Source of the DNA: Hydra vulgaris | Lineage: Eukaryota; Cnidaria; Hydrozoa; Anthoathecata; Hydridae | Assembly (NCBI RefSeq): GCF_038396675.1 | Contig: NC_088921.1 | Location: 20,841,001 to 20,905,000, forward strand | Direction of reading: 5' to 3' | DNA length: 64,000 bases | Shown here: in pieces, positions 22,881 through 34,261 of the stretch | How the letters are laid out: each line of letters starts with the position of its first letter | Numbering within the stretch: position 1 is the stretch's first letter | Position numbers and translations under genes: made by a program | The notes under the pieces: model-generated | Database searches by the model: none | What the model was told of the DNA's origin: nothing | The model's input: the letters and a program-made list of their open reading frames with translations, nothing else

Positions 22881-23147
22881 TGAGTATTTCTTTGCTATTT
22901 TTAAAACGAAAAGCCTGTTTTCCATCCTTTCCCGACGAATATGTCCAAAAGAACCCGATGGGTCCGGAGGATGTATGTTTTTATTTTAAGGACAGGGTGT
23001 TATACCCACGTTTATATATTTTAAACTACGGCAGTTATAATTCTTTGTAAAAATTATATATTTTAACGGGGAAAGAGATGTGTAAACTTTTAATATACGA
23101 CCGATATGTCCAAAGGATCCCAGTGTATCCCAATAAATTTTATAAGG

Positions 23148-23167
23148 GCGTGGGGTAATAGCCACGC
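23148..23167 (+). other. 3'UTR hairpin of E6
   Basis: GCGTGG pairs with CCACGC around the loop GGTAATAG. The same loop with a different stem sequence occurs in E10 (52071-52092) and approximately in E9 (45878-45897). Confidence 0.6.
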
Positions 23168-23260
23168 TAACATATTATAAAAACGAAATTGTTAATTTAT
23201 CTAATTAGAAAACGAAATTGTAAATTCATTTATAACGAAATAAATATAAATGTTAAAAAA

Positions 23261-23271
23261 AATCTTTGCTT
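23261..23271 (+). repeat. decayed U2 target duplication at E6 3' end
   Basis: AATCTTTGCTT corresponds to U2 nt 37-47 (TATCTGTTCTT) with a few changes, directly after the A-tract and directly before a U2 nt 1. Confidence 0.55.
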
Positions 23272-23409
23272 ATCGCTTCTCGGCCTAATGGCTTCTTAGA
23301 TCGCTTCTCGGCCTAATGGTATCGCTATAACCTAATGGTTCTCGGCCTAATGGTGATCGCTTCTCGGATGGCTTCTCGGATCGCCTCTCGGCCTAATGAC
23401 TATGATCGG
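23272..23409 (+). repeat. serial partial copies of the U2 5' end
   Basis: About 138 bp made of repeated pieces of ATCGCTTCTCGGCCTAATGG: full or near-full copies begin at 23272 and about 23303, with further partial copies starting at ATCGC or at TCTCGGCC up to CCTCTCGGCCTAATG near 23381. It ends at the E7 5' motif region (ACCGATTTTAGACTGAGACAGC). No spacer lies between copies, so this is not the genomic U2 array. Confidence 0.85.
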
Positions 23410-23599
23410 GTACCGATTTTAGACTGAGACAGCTTTGAAATACGTTATATACCTTTATGATATTTAACTTTATTTTGATACATTGGCCTTTAAGTATAGA
23501 CTAGTGTAGTATTAAAATTGTTAACTGTGTGTTTAGCACGGTTTTGATTATTCTTAAGATTTCCTAATAACCACTGTCTTCCATTCACAGTGTAGATAT

Positions 23600-24690
23600 A
23601 AGAGATCAAAATCTTGATTTATTTGATCAAGACTTGACCTCAGAACAAAAGGATTTTTGCGCAAATAGTTGCGATGTAGATCAATTTGTAGCTCCTAAAT
23701 CATCTTACGCAGAAATGATAAAAAACTCCCAAAAAACCTTTCAACCAAAACTGAAACAACTACGTAAATTAGCTATTAAAACACCTATTTATGATATTTT
23801 AATTGCATTAGAAAGGGAAAACCTAGACGACGGAATAGCTGGAATTCAGCTCATTAAAGAAATACAATTCTTGAATTAACATTTAAATCAAATTTAACAA
23901 AAAACACTATCTTAGAAAAGGACTTAGTATAAATAACGTACACCATTTGTTTTACATATCATCCCCAACAAGAGAAATTAGTCATAGTTTTACTGTTTCA
24001 ATTATCGGCCTACCCCTTGAATTTGAAAACACTCAAGTTGGAATAGATCTTAAAAGAATGGGTTACGGAAAACATGATTACACAAGACCTCTTATTAAAA
24101 ATAGCCCAACAAAGGGCACTTAATATTTTACAGGAACACTTAAAGTTGTTCTTGACTGCCTTGAGAAACATATACCTAAAAACATTCGCATACAAGGGCA
24201 TAAGCTCAGGGTTATCTACACTGGTCAAAAAAACAACTCAACTTCAAACACAAATTTTGTCTCCGAAAAAAAAACAAATTAATATTGCAGAATCAAAACT
24301 AATAATATTGAGGCAATCACTTGCCTCCTACACCCGTACCTGTAGAGAACACCCTTAAAAAGACTACAAAAGAGCCCTCCTACACAAACAAGAATTTTGA
24401 AAATTACATCCAACACCAAAATATCACTGTATATCCAGATAAAAAAAAGAAGACATGTTAACTAAAATACTAGACCAACCAAAAGCAAACAAAAGTAATG
24501 AAAAGGACCAAGAAAATGAAGCAATGGAAGATGGCGATCTGTATACAGTTGTAAAAAACAATATAAGGAAAAATGAAGAAAAAAAACATATATACAAGAA
24601 TACAAAAAAGCAAACAACGATATGCCTCGCATTATCAATGAGGGGCTCTGTCCAAAGACGACCCGGGAGGTCTAGGGAAATTGAAATAAT
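23600..24690 (+). pseudogene. ORF1 of E7, broken
   Basis: Frames contain SYAEMIKNSQK, TPIYDILIALERENLDDGIA and GIQLIKEI. Later come YISSPTRE, the IIGLPLEFENTQVGIDLKRM block (23998-24060) and a Lys-rich tail near 24450-24690. Several frameshifts. Same domain order as the intact ORF1 at 53808-54866. Confidence 0.7.
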
Positions 24691-24799
24691 ATAAAATAAA
24701 CCGAATAAAAATATAAACTTTAAAATCATTAAAAATACAAAATCCTTAAAAACAAAAAAAACAAAAAAATATTAAACAAAAAAAATCCTTTACTTAGTC

Positions 24800-27700
24800 A
24801 TGGCGATAAAATCATTACGTTTAATGTAAACGGCTTAAATAATGATTGTAAGAGGCATAGTGTAATAAATTTCATCCTACGTGTCGACTGTGACATAATA
24901 TGTATGCAAGAAACATATTGACAAAAAAACAAAACCGTTGGACCAAAGAATGGAAAGAAAAAAGCGGAGGTTCTGCTATATGGAATAACGGCAACGCAAA
25001 GGAACGCGGTGTAGCAATTCTTAGCAAACACGAAAACCCCTTTAGTGAAATCTCCCTAGACAAAAACGGAAGAATCTTAGCAGGTAACATGAGAATTAAA
25101 AAATTGTATATGAGGGTAATTAATATTTACGACCCAAATGACCCTAAGGAAAACGAATTTTTGTTTGGATCGTTAAAAAAATGTGAAAAGTTCGAGTCTA
25201 CTTTTTTTCATTGGAGATTTTAACATGGTCGAAAACTTAATTATTGACAGAGATGGAGTAGACCAGTTAAATAAAAACAATACCTTGGGAAAGGTTAATC
25301 TAAACAATTTTACTGAAAACCACATTATAATAGATCTATTTCGAAAGACATATCCTACTAAAACAGACTACACATTCGAAAAGAAAGGTAAATCCTATAG
25401 GAGTCGTATTGATCGAGTTTACAATTTTTTTAACAAAAAAGCACAAATACAAATTAATCTTATAGACCCGAAACTAAGTGACCATCGAGCTTTATTATGC
25501 CAATACTTGATGGAAACGCATAATGAAAGAAGTCCAAGTTACTAGTATCTAAATACAAATCTCCTTGCTGATATGCAATTTAAGGAGTATCTTAAAAATG
25601 ATTTCGATAAATTAAGAAAAGAAACACATCTATATGAAAATAGCAACCAATGGTAAAACATAGTTAAATACCAAATTAAATTCGCAGCAATTAACATATT
25701 CATCATAAAGCAAAAAGAAACATAAAAAAAAACGCTACCTCGAACGAAAAATTGAATCTGAAAAACAAAATTTAAACCCAAATGAAGAAAAAATTAAACA
25801 ATATAAAACAGAAATGCAGGAGCTCTCCTTAAATAATAGAATATTTATTAGAACAAAACAAACAATAGTCGAAGATGATGAAAAACCTTCTAAATTTCTA
25901 TTTTATTTGGAAAAAAATAATCTAACCAAAAAACATTTATGGAAATCAAAGATAGTGACCACCTATATACCGACACTAAAAATATCCTTTAAATAACAAA
26001 AAAATATTATAAATCACTCTAAAAAAACAAGACTTTCCTGTCATGCATAAACAATCCCTTAACTGACAGTCAAAATGTCTTTTTAAACATAAAATTTAGC
26101 AACGAAGAGCTTCTAAATGCAGCGTTATCTCTAAAAAAAGGGAAAACCCCCGCAATAGATGGACTTCCTACAGAGTTATATCAGAATACTGGGACATCTA
26201 TGGTAAAGAATTCACTAAAATTGCAAAAAAAAATATCTTCGAAATAAGTGGCGGACTTTCATGGTCACATAGGTCAGGCCTAACATGTCTACTACCAAAG
26301 AAGGAGATTTATCCGATCTAAAGAACTGGCGTCCAATATCTCTGTGGTTTAGTGACTGGCCGAAATATATTCTCAAACATATTACTGGTCATAGACCTTA
26401 TATAATATAGGAACGATAAAAACATCCAAAGCTTTATTCTTACAATAGATCTAGAAAAGGCTTTTGAGAGAATTGATCGAAACTTTCTGATCCAAATCTT
26501 GGAAAAATATATCGTAGGACAGAATTTCATAAATGCTATAAAACAAACGCTGAAAAACAACCAATCATAAATATATAACAACGGCTTTATGAGTAAACTA
26601 TTCCTTATCAATAAAGGTGTCAGGCAAGGTGATCCCATATCCCTAACGCTGTATTGCATGGCAGTAGAACCTTTAGCAATCCAAATAAGAAACAATCAAA
26701 AAATAGATGGAATTCCACTGCCTGGTATTAAAATAAACCTAAATTGATGCAATACGCTGATGATACCACTATGTTCATGACGAGCCCAAAATCAATAACT
26801 GAAGCTTTCAAAAGTTTTTTTTTTTAAAAGCTTATTTTATTTATTCATCTCTTGTGAATAGTCTCTGATTATATTGGATTGTAAACCAACTCTATTAAAA
26901 AAGATATATGCTGTTATATTTAGGTATCTTAAAAAGTATCCTTAGAAACGCATATAGCAACCACATTTTGAGTTATTTTTAAGTTAATAACTAGTCAAAT
27001 ATCTTTTTTATTGTTAAAAATTGATGTGAATATAAAACCTCGTTTTGGTTACACGCAACCTAAAGTCATAAGTTATAAAACAGCCTGTACAAGTTGTTCG
27101 TAAATGAAAAAAGTGCTGTCAATTTTAGGAACTTTTGGATATTTGTTTATATTGCAACCCCATTTATATTGGTACCAAACGAATTATATTTAAAAATATA
27201 TGGCTAAGGGATAAAGAAAATTTTTAACAGGAAACGAAAGAGAACGAATCAGCATCTTCACAACAAATCTGTCATATGCAGTGATGACAAACAAAACAAA
27301 GAAGTTGAAATTGATATAAAGCGGTCTCTTCAAAAGTCCACTGACCGTGTCAAAAAGAGAAGAAAACAACTAAGGACAATTAAAAAGGGTTACTTAGACA
27401 AAGATGATGAAGAAAAAAACTCGAAATATATTCCTGGAGGGTTTTGATATGTTTTTTGTCAACTTTTTATTATGGTTTTATTCTTTTGTTTTATATATTT
27501 GCCGTTTTCTCAGAATAAAGTTTTGCTTCGAATAAAAATCTTTAAAGCATGGTAACTTTGGACTCGTTCAAGCTTTTTATCTAATTTTTTTTTTGATTTT
27601 TCACATAACTAAAAAGGATCCGGATGAGAGAAGGATATATAAAATAAAATAAGGAAAGTACTATCTTTGAGACTAATGTTGGCCATTTGTCCACCAATTT

Positions 27701-29246
27701 TTCTATTTTTGTTTTAAATCTTGTAACTTTTTATATACTGTGAATAATATAAAATGCTTCTCTCATCCGGAATAATATAACTCAAAGAGTATATACACCA
27801 ATTTTCAGCTTGATATGATAAGTATTTTGATTGCTAGCTTGTCACAAAAAATGCTAGTTTTTTTCATTCATTAAATTTGAATAATTGGCTAATCGAGACA
27901 TTTTTTTTTTTTAAAGTTGATTTTCGTAAATAGTTTATAGAACCACATTTTTGTTGAAAAAATTAAATCAAAAACTCTTTGCTTTCAAAAGTTAGCCTTT
28001 TCTGCGGAGGACCACCTTAAAATACTAGGAATACACTTCCACACTGATCTTGCTTATACTGCCATTATAAACTGGAACATGAGTTTTGAAAATTTTAAAA
28101 ATAAAGCTAAATCTTTTAAATACCGCAATGTATCTCTAAGATGCAAAGCAATCTTCCGAAACACGCTAGCATTGTCTAAAATTTGGTTCGCAAACGTATT
28201 TCCAACAAATACAATAATAAAAAAAAAAATAAAAAAAACAATATCGACTTATATTTGGCAGATTGAACACGCCGAACCGATTAAAAAAGACATTCTTAAC
28301 CAACTAACAGATAAAGGAGGATTGGTAATTTTAGACACAGAAAAACAATGTCTTGCCTTGAGAATGAAACGCGCCTTAAACTTGCAAGAATGTCAAAATC
28401 TATCAAAAACTATTTCTTAGCACACTCTTTTACTAAATATGCACAATTTTGTTATTCACAATGGCTTTTCCTAACAGAAAATAAGTTTTCAAAATCTCTG
28501 CAGAACCCACCCTATATAAAGATATTATAGGCACCCTTAAGTTATCAAATGAAATATTTAAAATAAACAAAAAAACATCCGAAAATCTATACCACTTACT
28601 TGCTGAAATCTGAAGACAACTCAAGCATTAAAAAAACACAAAAATATTGGGAAGCAAAACTCCAAAGGAGTTTACCTTGGAAAAAAATATGGCAACAAAA
28701 CGTCAAATCATATGCACAAGGTCCTTGTAGAAATAACCTATGGAAAATTCTGACAGACTAACTACCCTAGAAAAAATTATAAGATGGAAAAAAAAATCGA
28801 GGTCGAGGAAATACATCCTGTAAGAGTTGCGGTAAAAATGAGGGCACATTGCATCCCTTCATTTTATGTAAGATTGCAAGAAGTGTATGGTTAGCTTTTA
28901 AAAAGAACTACCAAAAATTAATCCCGGAACAAAAGCTATTCATGCAGTATTTCAAATAAACACAGAAAACCTACCAAAAAACAACAAAAAGACAAAAATT
29001 GTAACAACACTAACCAACATCATTACAACCGAACTCTGGAGATCAAGAAACAAAAACGTTGAAGAAAATATATGTACTCCATCTATATCAATAAAAGAAA
29101 AAATTAAAAACGAAATTAAGTACCTATGGAAAATCAAACACATCAAATACGTCAAAAGAAAGCAAATCAACACATATAAAGAAATATTTTGCATGAAAGA
29201 AGCGATATGCACATTAAACAATAATTCGCTGCTTTTCACCATCTAA
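24800..29246 (+). pseudogene. ORF2 of E7, broken
   Basis: The ATG at 24800 opens the APE start (ITFNVNGLNNDCK). KSGGSAIWNNGNAKERGVA, NIYDPNDPKENEF, IGDFNMVENLIIDRDG and LSDHRALL follow. RT lies around 26100-26800 (IDGLPTELYQ, KNWRPISL, TIDLEKAFERIDRNF, RQGDPISLTLYCMAVEPLA, YADDTTMF). After the insertion come LKILGIHFHTDLAYTAIINW, KGGLVILDTEKQCLALRMK, the knuckle SCKSCGKNEGTLHPFILC near 28830, and a C-terminus at 29246. About 130 bp of ORF2 also seem lost at the insertion. Confidence 0.85.
26815..27980. mobile_element. unclassified 1.17 kb insertion in E7 ORF2
   Basis: Flanked by an 11 bp direct repeat GCTTTCAAAAG (26804-26814 and 27981-27991). It begins with a long T-run, so it may be a poly(A)-bearing retrocopy in minus orientation. 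Around 27230-27445 the plus strand has an open, Lys/Arg/Asp-rich stretch ending KYIPGGF and a stop, with AATAAA near 27518. A 15 bp inverted repeat (27619-27633 and 27757-27771) marks a possible small hairpin element inside. I do not recognise a family. Confidence 0.55.
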
Positions 29247-29458
29247 AAAAATGAAAGTCTACTAATGTCATATCCAAGAATTAAATTATTTAGCACCTAC
29301 ATGCGAAAAAAAATAAACAAAAAACAAAACAAAAATATAAACTAACATAACAAAATAAAAATAATAAATGATAAAAAAAAATAAAAATTAAAACTTTAAA
29401 ATAAATCTGCCTCCTTGGGTCTTGGACAAGTTGGATGAATAATTATTAATAAAAAAAA

Positions 29459-29515
29459 TTCTGTTCTTATCAGTTTAATATCTGGTACGTTGGCGCAGTC
29501 CGGCTCATATATTAA
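29459..29515 (+). pseudogene. truncated U2 3' part after E7
   Basis: Runs from TCTGTTCTTATCAG to CATATATTAAT (U2 nt ~38-95). It then jumps directly to the last 20 bp of the spacer (29516-29535), losing the Sm site, the 3' stem-loops and most of the spacer. Confidence 0.85.
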
Positions 29516-29535
29516 TATGTCTGCAGTGTTCAGTT

Positions 29536-29582
29536 ATCGCTTCTTGTCCTAATAGCTAAGATCAAGTGTAGAATCTGTTCTT
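29536..29582 (+). pseudogene. U2 5' half upstream of E8
   Basis: 47 nt matching U2 nt 1-47 with a few substitutions, ending CTGTTCTT immediately before E8. Confidence 0.88.
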
Positions 29583-29818
29583 GATTCTTATCTGAAACCA
29601 CATGATTTTATAGCTAAAGTCATGTGGTTTTAGCCTGAGACAGCGGTTCTAAGGAAAGGTCTACAGGCCTCAAATATAGTTTATAGTTTTAGTATAGTTT
29701 CTTTTAGTACAGATTATTATAGTCTTATCTTACCCCAACCACAAGTTGCTATTTTGAAAGTAATAACGAACATTGCGGTTTTAAGGTCTACTGACCCTAT
29801 AAACACTCAAATTTGCTA

Positions 29819-30490
29819 TGGAAAATAACATTGATATTACTGTTGCGGAAATCCGCAATGATAAAACTCCGTTATCTAAAAGCTATGCCCAAGTAGCTAC
29901 GGGAGATAGTATAACTAATTTAAATCCTTAAAAAATACGTTACTATGTTCCCTTAATACTCCATGTAATGTCGATGACACTCTTGAGGCTCGGGAAGAGC
30001 AAGAACTAGATACTGATCTTGCAGGTTTACAAACAATGCGGGCAAGAACTCAGGCAGACATCGCTATGAAAAATGATAAATCGAAAAACACTCTACTCGA
30101 AAAAGGTTTAAATATCAAGGGACAACGTCATCGATTGTTTAATTCTAAGCCTAATAGAACCCCTAGTACGCCAAAAATCCAAAGAACAACAATCTCAATC
30201 TTTGGACTTCCTCTTGAGTGTGAAGAGATTGGCGCAGGCGAGGTGCTAGAGAGATGCGGATATGGTAAACACATATCTACAAGACCTCTAATGAAGCAAA
30301 CCAACAAAAAAAAATTTTAATATTGCACTGGTATTCTCTTAGTCGTGTTAGAGGACATGCCTAAACCAATACCGAGTCGCATAACCATTAAGGGGTACAA
30401 AGTTAAAGTAGACCATACGGAACAAGTAGAATATATTCCTCATAAAAAAAATAAATATAACTGAAAAGAACGAAAATAAATCTGAAGATT
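29819..30490 (+). pseudogene. ORF1 of E8, broken
   Basis: MENNIDITVAEIRNDKTPLS with SYAQVATGDSIT, then (frameshift) LQTMRARTQADIAMKNDKSK, TLLEKGLNIKGQRHRLFNSK, PNRTPSTPKIQRTTISIFGL and CGYGKHISTRPLMKQTNKK. The core is very close to E12 ORF1. The tail is short and runs into ORF2 without the normal intergenic gap. Confidence 0.8.
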
Positions 30491-30514
30491 GAATAAAAAA
30501 AGAAAATTTAATAA

Positions 30515-33030
30515 ATGAACAACATGTTTAACTTTTTAAATACAACAGATTGTGTCGTCTACTGTATACAAGAAACTCACGGTGTTAATGAAAAAACATT
30601 AAGATGGACCAAAGAATGGAGAACCCGAACCGGGGGATCCTCTATATGGTACAATGGCAAAAGTAGGAAGAAAGGTTTAGCTGTACTTACTAAAGTAGAA
30701 ACAACATTTAGAGTTTGCACATGTAACGGGAGGATACTAGCCGCAACCATTAACCTAACCAACACAAAACCAAGAAAAAGTAACGTATATTGGCCAAACA
30801 TCCAACAAGAAAAAGAATTCTTTTATGTTCAACTAGACAAGCATGCTAAAATATGCGATCGTATGTTTCTAAACGGCGATTTCAACGTGGTTGAAAAATG
30901 AGCCTTGATAGAGAAGGTGGTGACCAGATGAACAAAAATAACACCCTCGGAAGAGTAAATCTCACCAACTTCACTAAAAAATATATTTTAAAAGACATAT
31001 ATAAGTTAACAAACCCCAATACACAAGTTTTCAGTTTTGAAAAAACTGACAAATCATACAGGAGCCGTGTAGATATAGAATCTATACAGAATCTTATATC
31101 GTATACAGAATCTAATATCGTATACACAATCATATACAGAAATCTATACAGAATCCAATATCGTATAGAATCTATACAGAAATAAATCGAGAAGCAAACC
31201 TATCTTGTACCTTTATTGATACCAATTTATGTGGCCACAAAGCTGTCTTGTGCAAAATAATAACTGCAAATAAACTTAACATGGGACAAGGCTACTGGCG
31301 TTTAAAAACCAACCTCTTAAATGATCCTGATTTTAGGGAGAAACTAAAAATCTATTTTGACATATCTAAAACGAAAAGGAACAACTATGTAAACAAAAAC
31401 CAATGTTGGGATATTGTTAAATACAAGATAAAGAACAAGCAATCCAATTCTCCAGAAAAAACTCTTGAAAACAAAAAAATTACTTGGAAAATCAAATAGA
31501 AATTGAACAAAGAAAAACCTTAAAGGACTATAACAAAATAACTGCCCTCAAAAATCAACTAAAAGAACAACCAACTAATGACGGAATATTCATCTGAACG
31601 AAACAAAAACTTATTGAGGAAGGTGAAAAACCATCCAAAATGCTTTTCATTATGGAAAAAAGTAACCAGTCCAGAAAAACTATTAAAGAAATGAAAAAGG
31701 GTTAAAAGATTTTCTCTGACATAAATAACATCCTATGTATAATCAAATATTATTACCAAGACTTATATTAAAAACCTCAATTAGACACAAAAAAAAAAAA
31801 AATTCTTAAAAAACATATTAAACCCTAAACGCAGAACAAAACGGCCCATTAAATGTAAACTTTTCTAACACTGAGCTATTTAACACAGCCGTGTTTCTAA
31901 ATTAAGGGAAAAACCTTTAGCTTAGCACAAAAACTTTAGCAATAAGACTCTCCAGAGTCCTAAATCTAATCCTAGACACATCACAAACCTGTCCAGTACC
32001 TGGAAGAAATATTTTCTCCAACATATTTCTGGTTAGGGACCTAATCCATTACACCAATGAAAAAACCTTGATTCAATACTCTTAAAAAGACCAGGAGAAG
32101 GCTTTTGATAAAATTGATAAAAAATTTCTCTACTTAACACTTGAAAGTCTAAATCTTGGTGAAAAGTTTGTAAACGCGATAAAGGATACCCTTAAAAAAA
32201 ACAAATCAATAATCTTACACAACGGATCAATGAGTGCCCCCTTTAGTGTAAACAGAGGAGTTCGACAAGGAGACCCCATTTTGCTAATGCTGTACTGCCT
32301 AGCAGTAGAGCCTCTAGCAATTGAAATCTAAAACTGCAAAAAAATAGATGCCCTCCCTCTGCCTGGTAGTAAAACCAACCTAAAACTAATGCAGTATGTG
32401 GATGACACTGTAATGTTTGTTAGGAACACGGACTTCATAAACGAAATAATTAATATACTAAATAAATTTGAGGATGTATCCGCTTCAAACATAAAAAAAA
32501 CCAAAACTGAAGCATTAACCTTGGGTGGTTTTGACTATCGGAACTATGAAAAAACATCTAAAATATTAAATCAAACAAACCGCAATACTATCTGGACAAA
32601 AACAACTGGTCTAAATATCCTAGGTACATACATGCACACAGATTTAGTCTATGCAGCTACTATAATTTGGTCAGAAGCAACAAATTACTTCACAAAAAAG
32701 GTTAAAAACTTCAAATACAGGAATGTTTCCCTGAAATGTAAATTTTCTTTTCTCAACACACTTGCCCTCTCCAAAATATGGTTCATTGCCAACACCTTTC
32801 CAATTACTGACTCCGCAAACAAAACGATAAAAAAAGAAACATCGCGTTACCTTTAGCAAAGTCAACATGCAGAACCTATAAAAAGAGAGATTCCAAATCT
32901 CCCCGCGAATCAAGAAAGTTTAGCGTTTTTAGATGCAAAGCAACAAAACTTAAGCTTAAGACTTAAGCACTCCTTTAACATACAAGAAGTTGAAAAACCC
33001 CACTACCTACACTACTTACAAAACTACTAA
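30515..33030 (+). pseudogene. ORF2 of E8, N- and C-truncated, broken
   Basis: Starts at the second APE block (NMFNFLNTTDCVVYCIQETH), so the first ~20 residues with the catalytic Asn are missing. RTGGSSIWYNG, NGDFNVVEK, GQGYWRLKTNLL, RT motifs near 31980-32420 (CPVPGRNIFSNIFLVRDLIH, VRQGDPILLMLYCLAVEPLA, LMQYVDDTVMFV with Val in place of Ala) and LNILGTYMHTDLVYAA follow, ending near 33030. A minisatellite at 31072-31185 disrupts the endonuclease. Confidence 0.82.
31072..31185 (+). repeat. minisatellite inside E8 endonuclease region
   Basis: Repeats of ATACAGAATCTA/TATCGTAT units expand the site where intact relatives have only RSRIDRIYTNL. About five imperfect units are visible. Confidence 0.75.
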
Positions 33031-33050
33031 TACGAGAAAAAAATAAAAAT

Positions 33051-33172
33051 AGTATCTGGTACGCCGGCACATATATTATTCTGATTTTTGGCAATAGGTC
33101 ATGGGATCATTGGTTTACCTTGCCCTAACCAAGGGTTGCCTCGGCTTTGCACTACTGCTGAGCGCGGCCCAG
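33051..33172 (+). pseudogene. U2 snRNA 3' half after E8, with two internal deletions
   Basis: AGTATCT jumps to GGTACGCCGGCAC and then to ATATATTATTCTG; the remainder through nt 187 is normal. Stem-loop II is therefore lost. Confidence 0.88.
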
Positions 33173-33336
33173 ATTGAAAATAAGAAAAATTCTTGATTTT
33201 TAGAGTGTCCAACATCGCCAATGGTCTCAGCTGCTGCTGATGATGATGCTGCTGATGATGACGACAACGAAAATGATTAGACGTACTAATTCAAACCACA
33301 AGTACATTGTTGAAGGCGGCGTCAGTCCGACTATGT
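33173..33336 (+). other. U2 spacer, truncated before the next U2 start
   Basis: Normal spacer with trinucleotide tract and the block ending CAGTCCGACTATGT. The expected last ~20 bp and U2 nt 1 are replaced by unrelated DNA at 33337. Confidence 0.85.
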
Positions 33337-34260
33337 TAGAGATTTCACGGCTTAACAAAAAACATTTGACGTTTGACAAAAAAAAACACGCAACTTTCAT
33401 AAACTTTGCTGTCTTATATTTTTTTGTATGGTTAAGCCAGCGCCTTGAGGTTTTTTGCATCAGTTAATGTTACAGTTAAGTACTAAGCTTTGTAAGGCTT
33501 CATTTATATATTACCCATATCTTGAAACCACTTTTTATTAAAAAAACTTGCCGCGGAAACGTTTTTTTAAACGAAGCTTTTGAAGGTGAGGAATCCTAAG
33601 ATCTTAAACACAACTAATTTTTATGAAACTTTCCATATTTATTAAGAAAAGGACGAGGAATCTAATGGAATCTGAACGTTTTTTAACATTTATACAAAAA
33701 ATTTTAGTTCTCAGCGTTTAAAAACTTCAAGGTTGAGTTATATAGAAAAAAAAAGTGTTTTTGAAAAACGTTTATGTGGAAATTGCAAGTTTAGCCTTTC
33801 ATCTATTTAAAACTAGTATTTAAGTTTACCTAAAGAATTGGTACCTCGGACTTGCATTTATAAATTATGTGTTTATATATATGCTTTTGTTCGCGTATTT
33901 AATGACGTTATCTATTTTGATTTTTGCGTTTGTTTTGGTTAAATTATGAAAATTAAATTGAAAGTGAAAGTATAATTCTTAAAATTTTAATCAAATGAAA
34001 ATACATCTTTTACTTTTTCCCAGGTAAAAGATCTGCATTCTTTAAGAAAGTTAAAATCTTGATTTTTACTACTTTAACTACAGATTGCTCATATTTAAAC
34101 TGTTTTTTTCAATGCAAAACCTACAAATAGTATTCAACAGCAGCTTATGAAAATAGAGTTGTGTAAGAAATTCTTTATTTCTTTTTATATTTATTTGCCT
34201 CTATTTGTTTGTTGATTAAATACTATGAACTCATGTAATAATAATTTTAATTCCTTTTTT
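33337..34260. other. AT-rich stretch, nothing recognised
   Basis: No coding similarity, RNA gene or repeat family recognised. It marks the left edge of the non-U2 block. A pyrimidine tract followed by AG near 34264 could be a splice acceptor for the coding-like stretch that follows. Confidence 0.4.
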
Positions 34261-34261
34261 T

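Larger units (their letters stand above)
18229..23260 (+). mobile_element. U2-targeted LINE copy E6, with tandem repeat X inside ORF2
   Basis: The 5' end has CATCGGGACAGCGATTT, a variant of the conserved 5' motif. ORF1 18271-19275, ORF2 19326-22880 and a 3'UTR to 23260 follow. About 0.8 kb of ORF2 between RT and the C-terminal part is replaced by three tandem X units. The 3' A-tract is followed by a decayed target duplication and then U2 nt 1 of the next insertion. Confidence 0.85.
23410..29458 (+). mobile_element. U2-targeted LINE copy E7
   Basis: 5' motif TTAGACTGAGACAGC near 23419; leader similar to E12 (GGCCTTTAAGTATAGAC); ORF1 remnant to 24690; ORF2 24800-29246 broken by a 1166 bp insertion at 26815-27980; 3'UTR with A-tract to 29458, followed by U2 TCTGTTCTTATCAG. 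Dead copy. Confidence 0.85.
29583..33050 (+). mobile_element. U2-targeted LINE copy E8, 3' truncated
   Basis: Begins directly after U2 nt 47. The leader has TTAGCCTGAGACAGCG (29630-29645), preceded by a small hairpin. ORF1 29819-30490 and ORF2 30515-33030 follow. The ORF2 C-terminal part and 3'UTR are gone: after LHYLQNY the sequence meets a short A-rich stretch and U2 at 33051. Closely related to E12. Confidence 0.85.

Noticed and set aside
23272-23409. CRISPR array or ordinary satellite
   Set aside because: The repeated unit is the U2 5' end with irregular lengths and no unique spacers; the context is eukaryotic LINE insertions.
29590-29625. 11 bp inverted repeat AAACCACATGA in the E8 leader
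   Set aside because: Short, and it may be a normal leader hairpin; not counted among the fold-back duplications.
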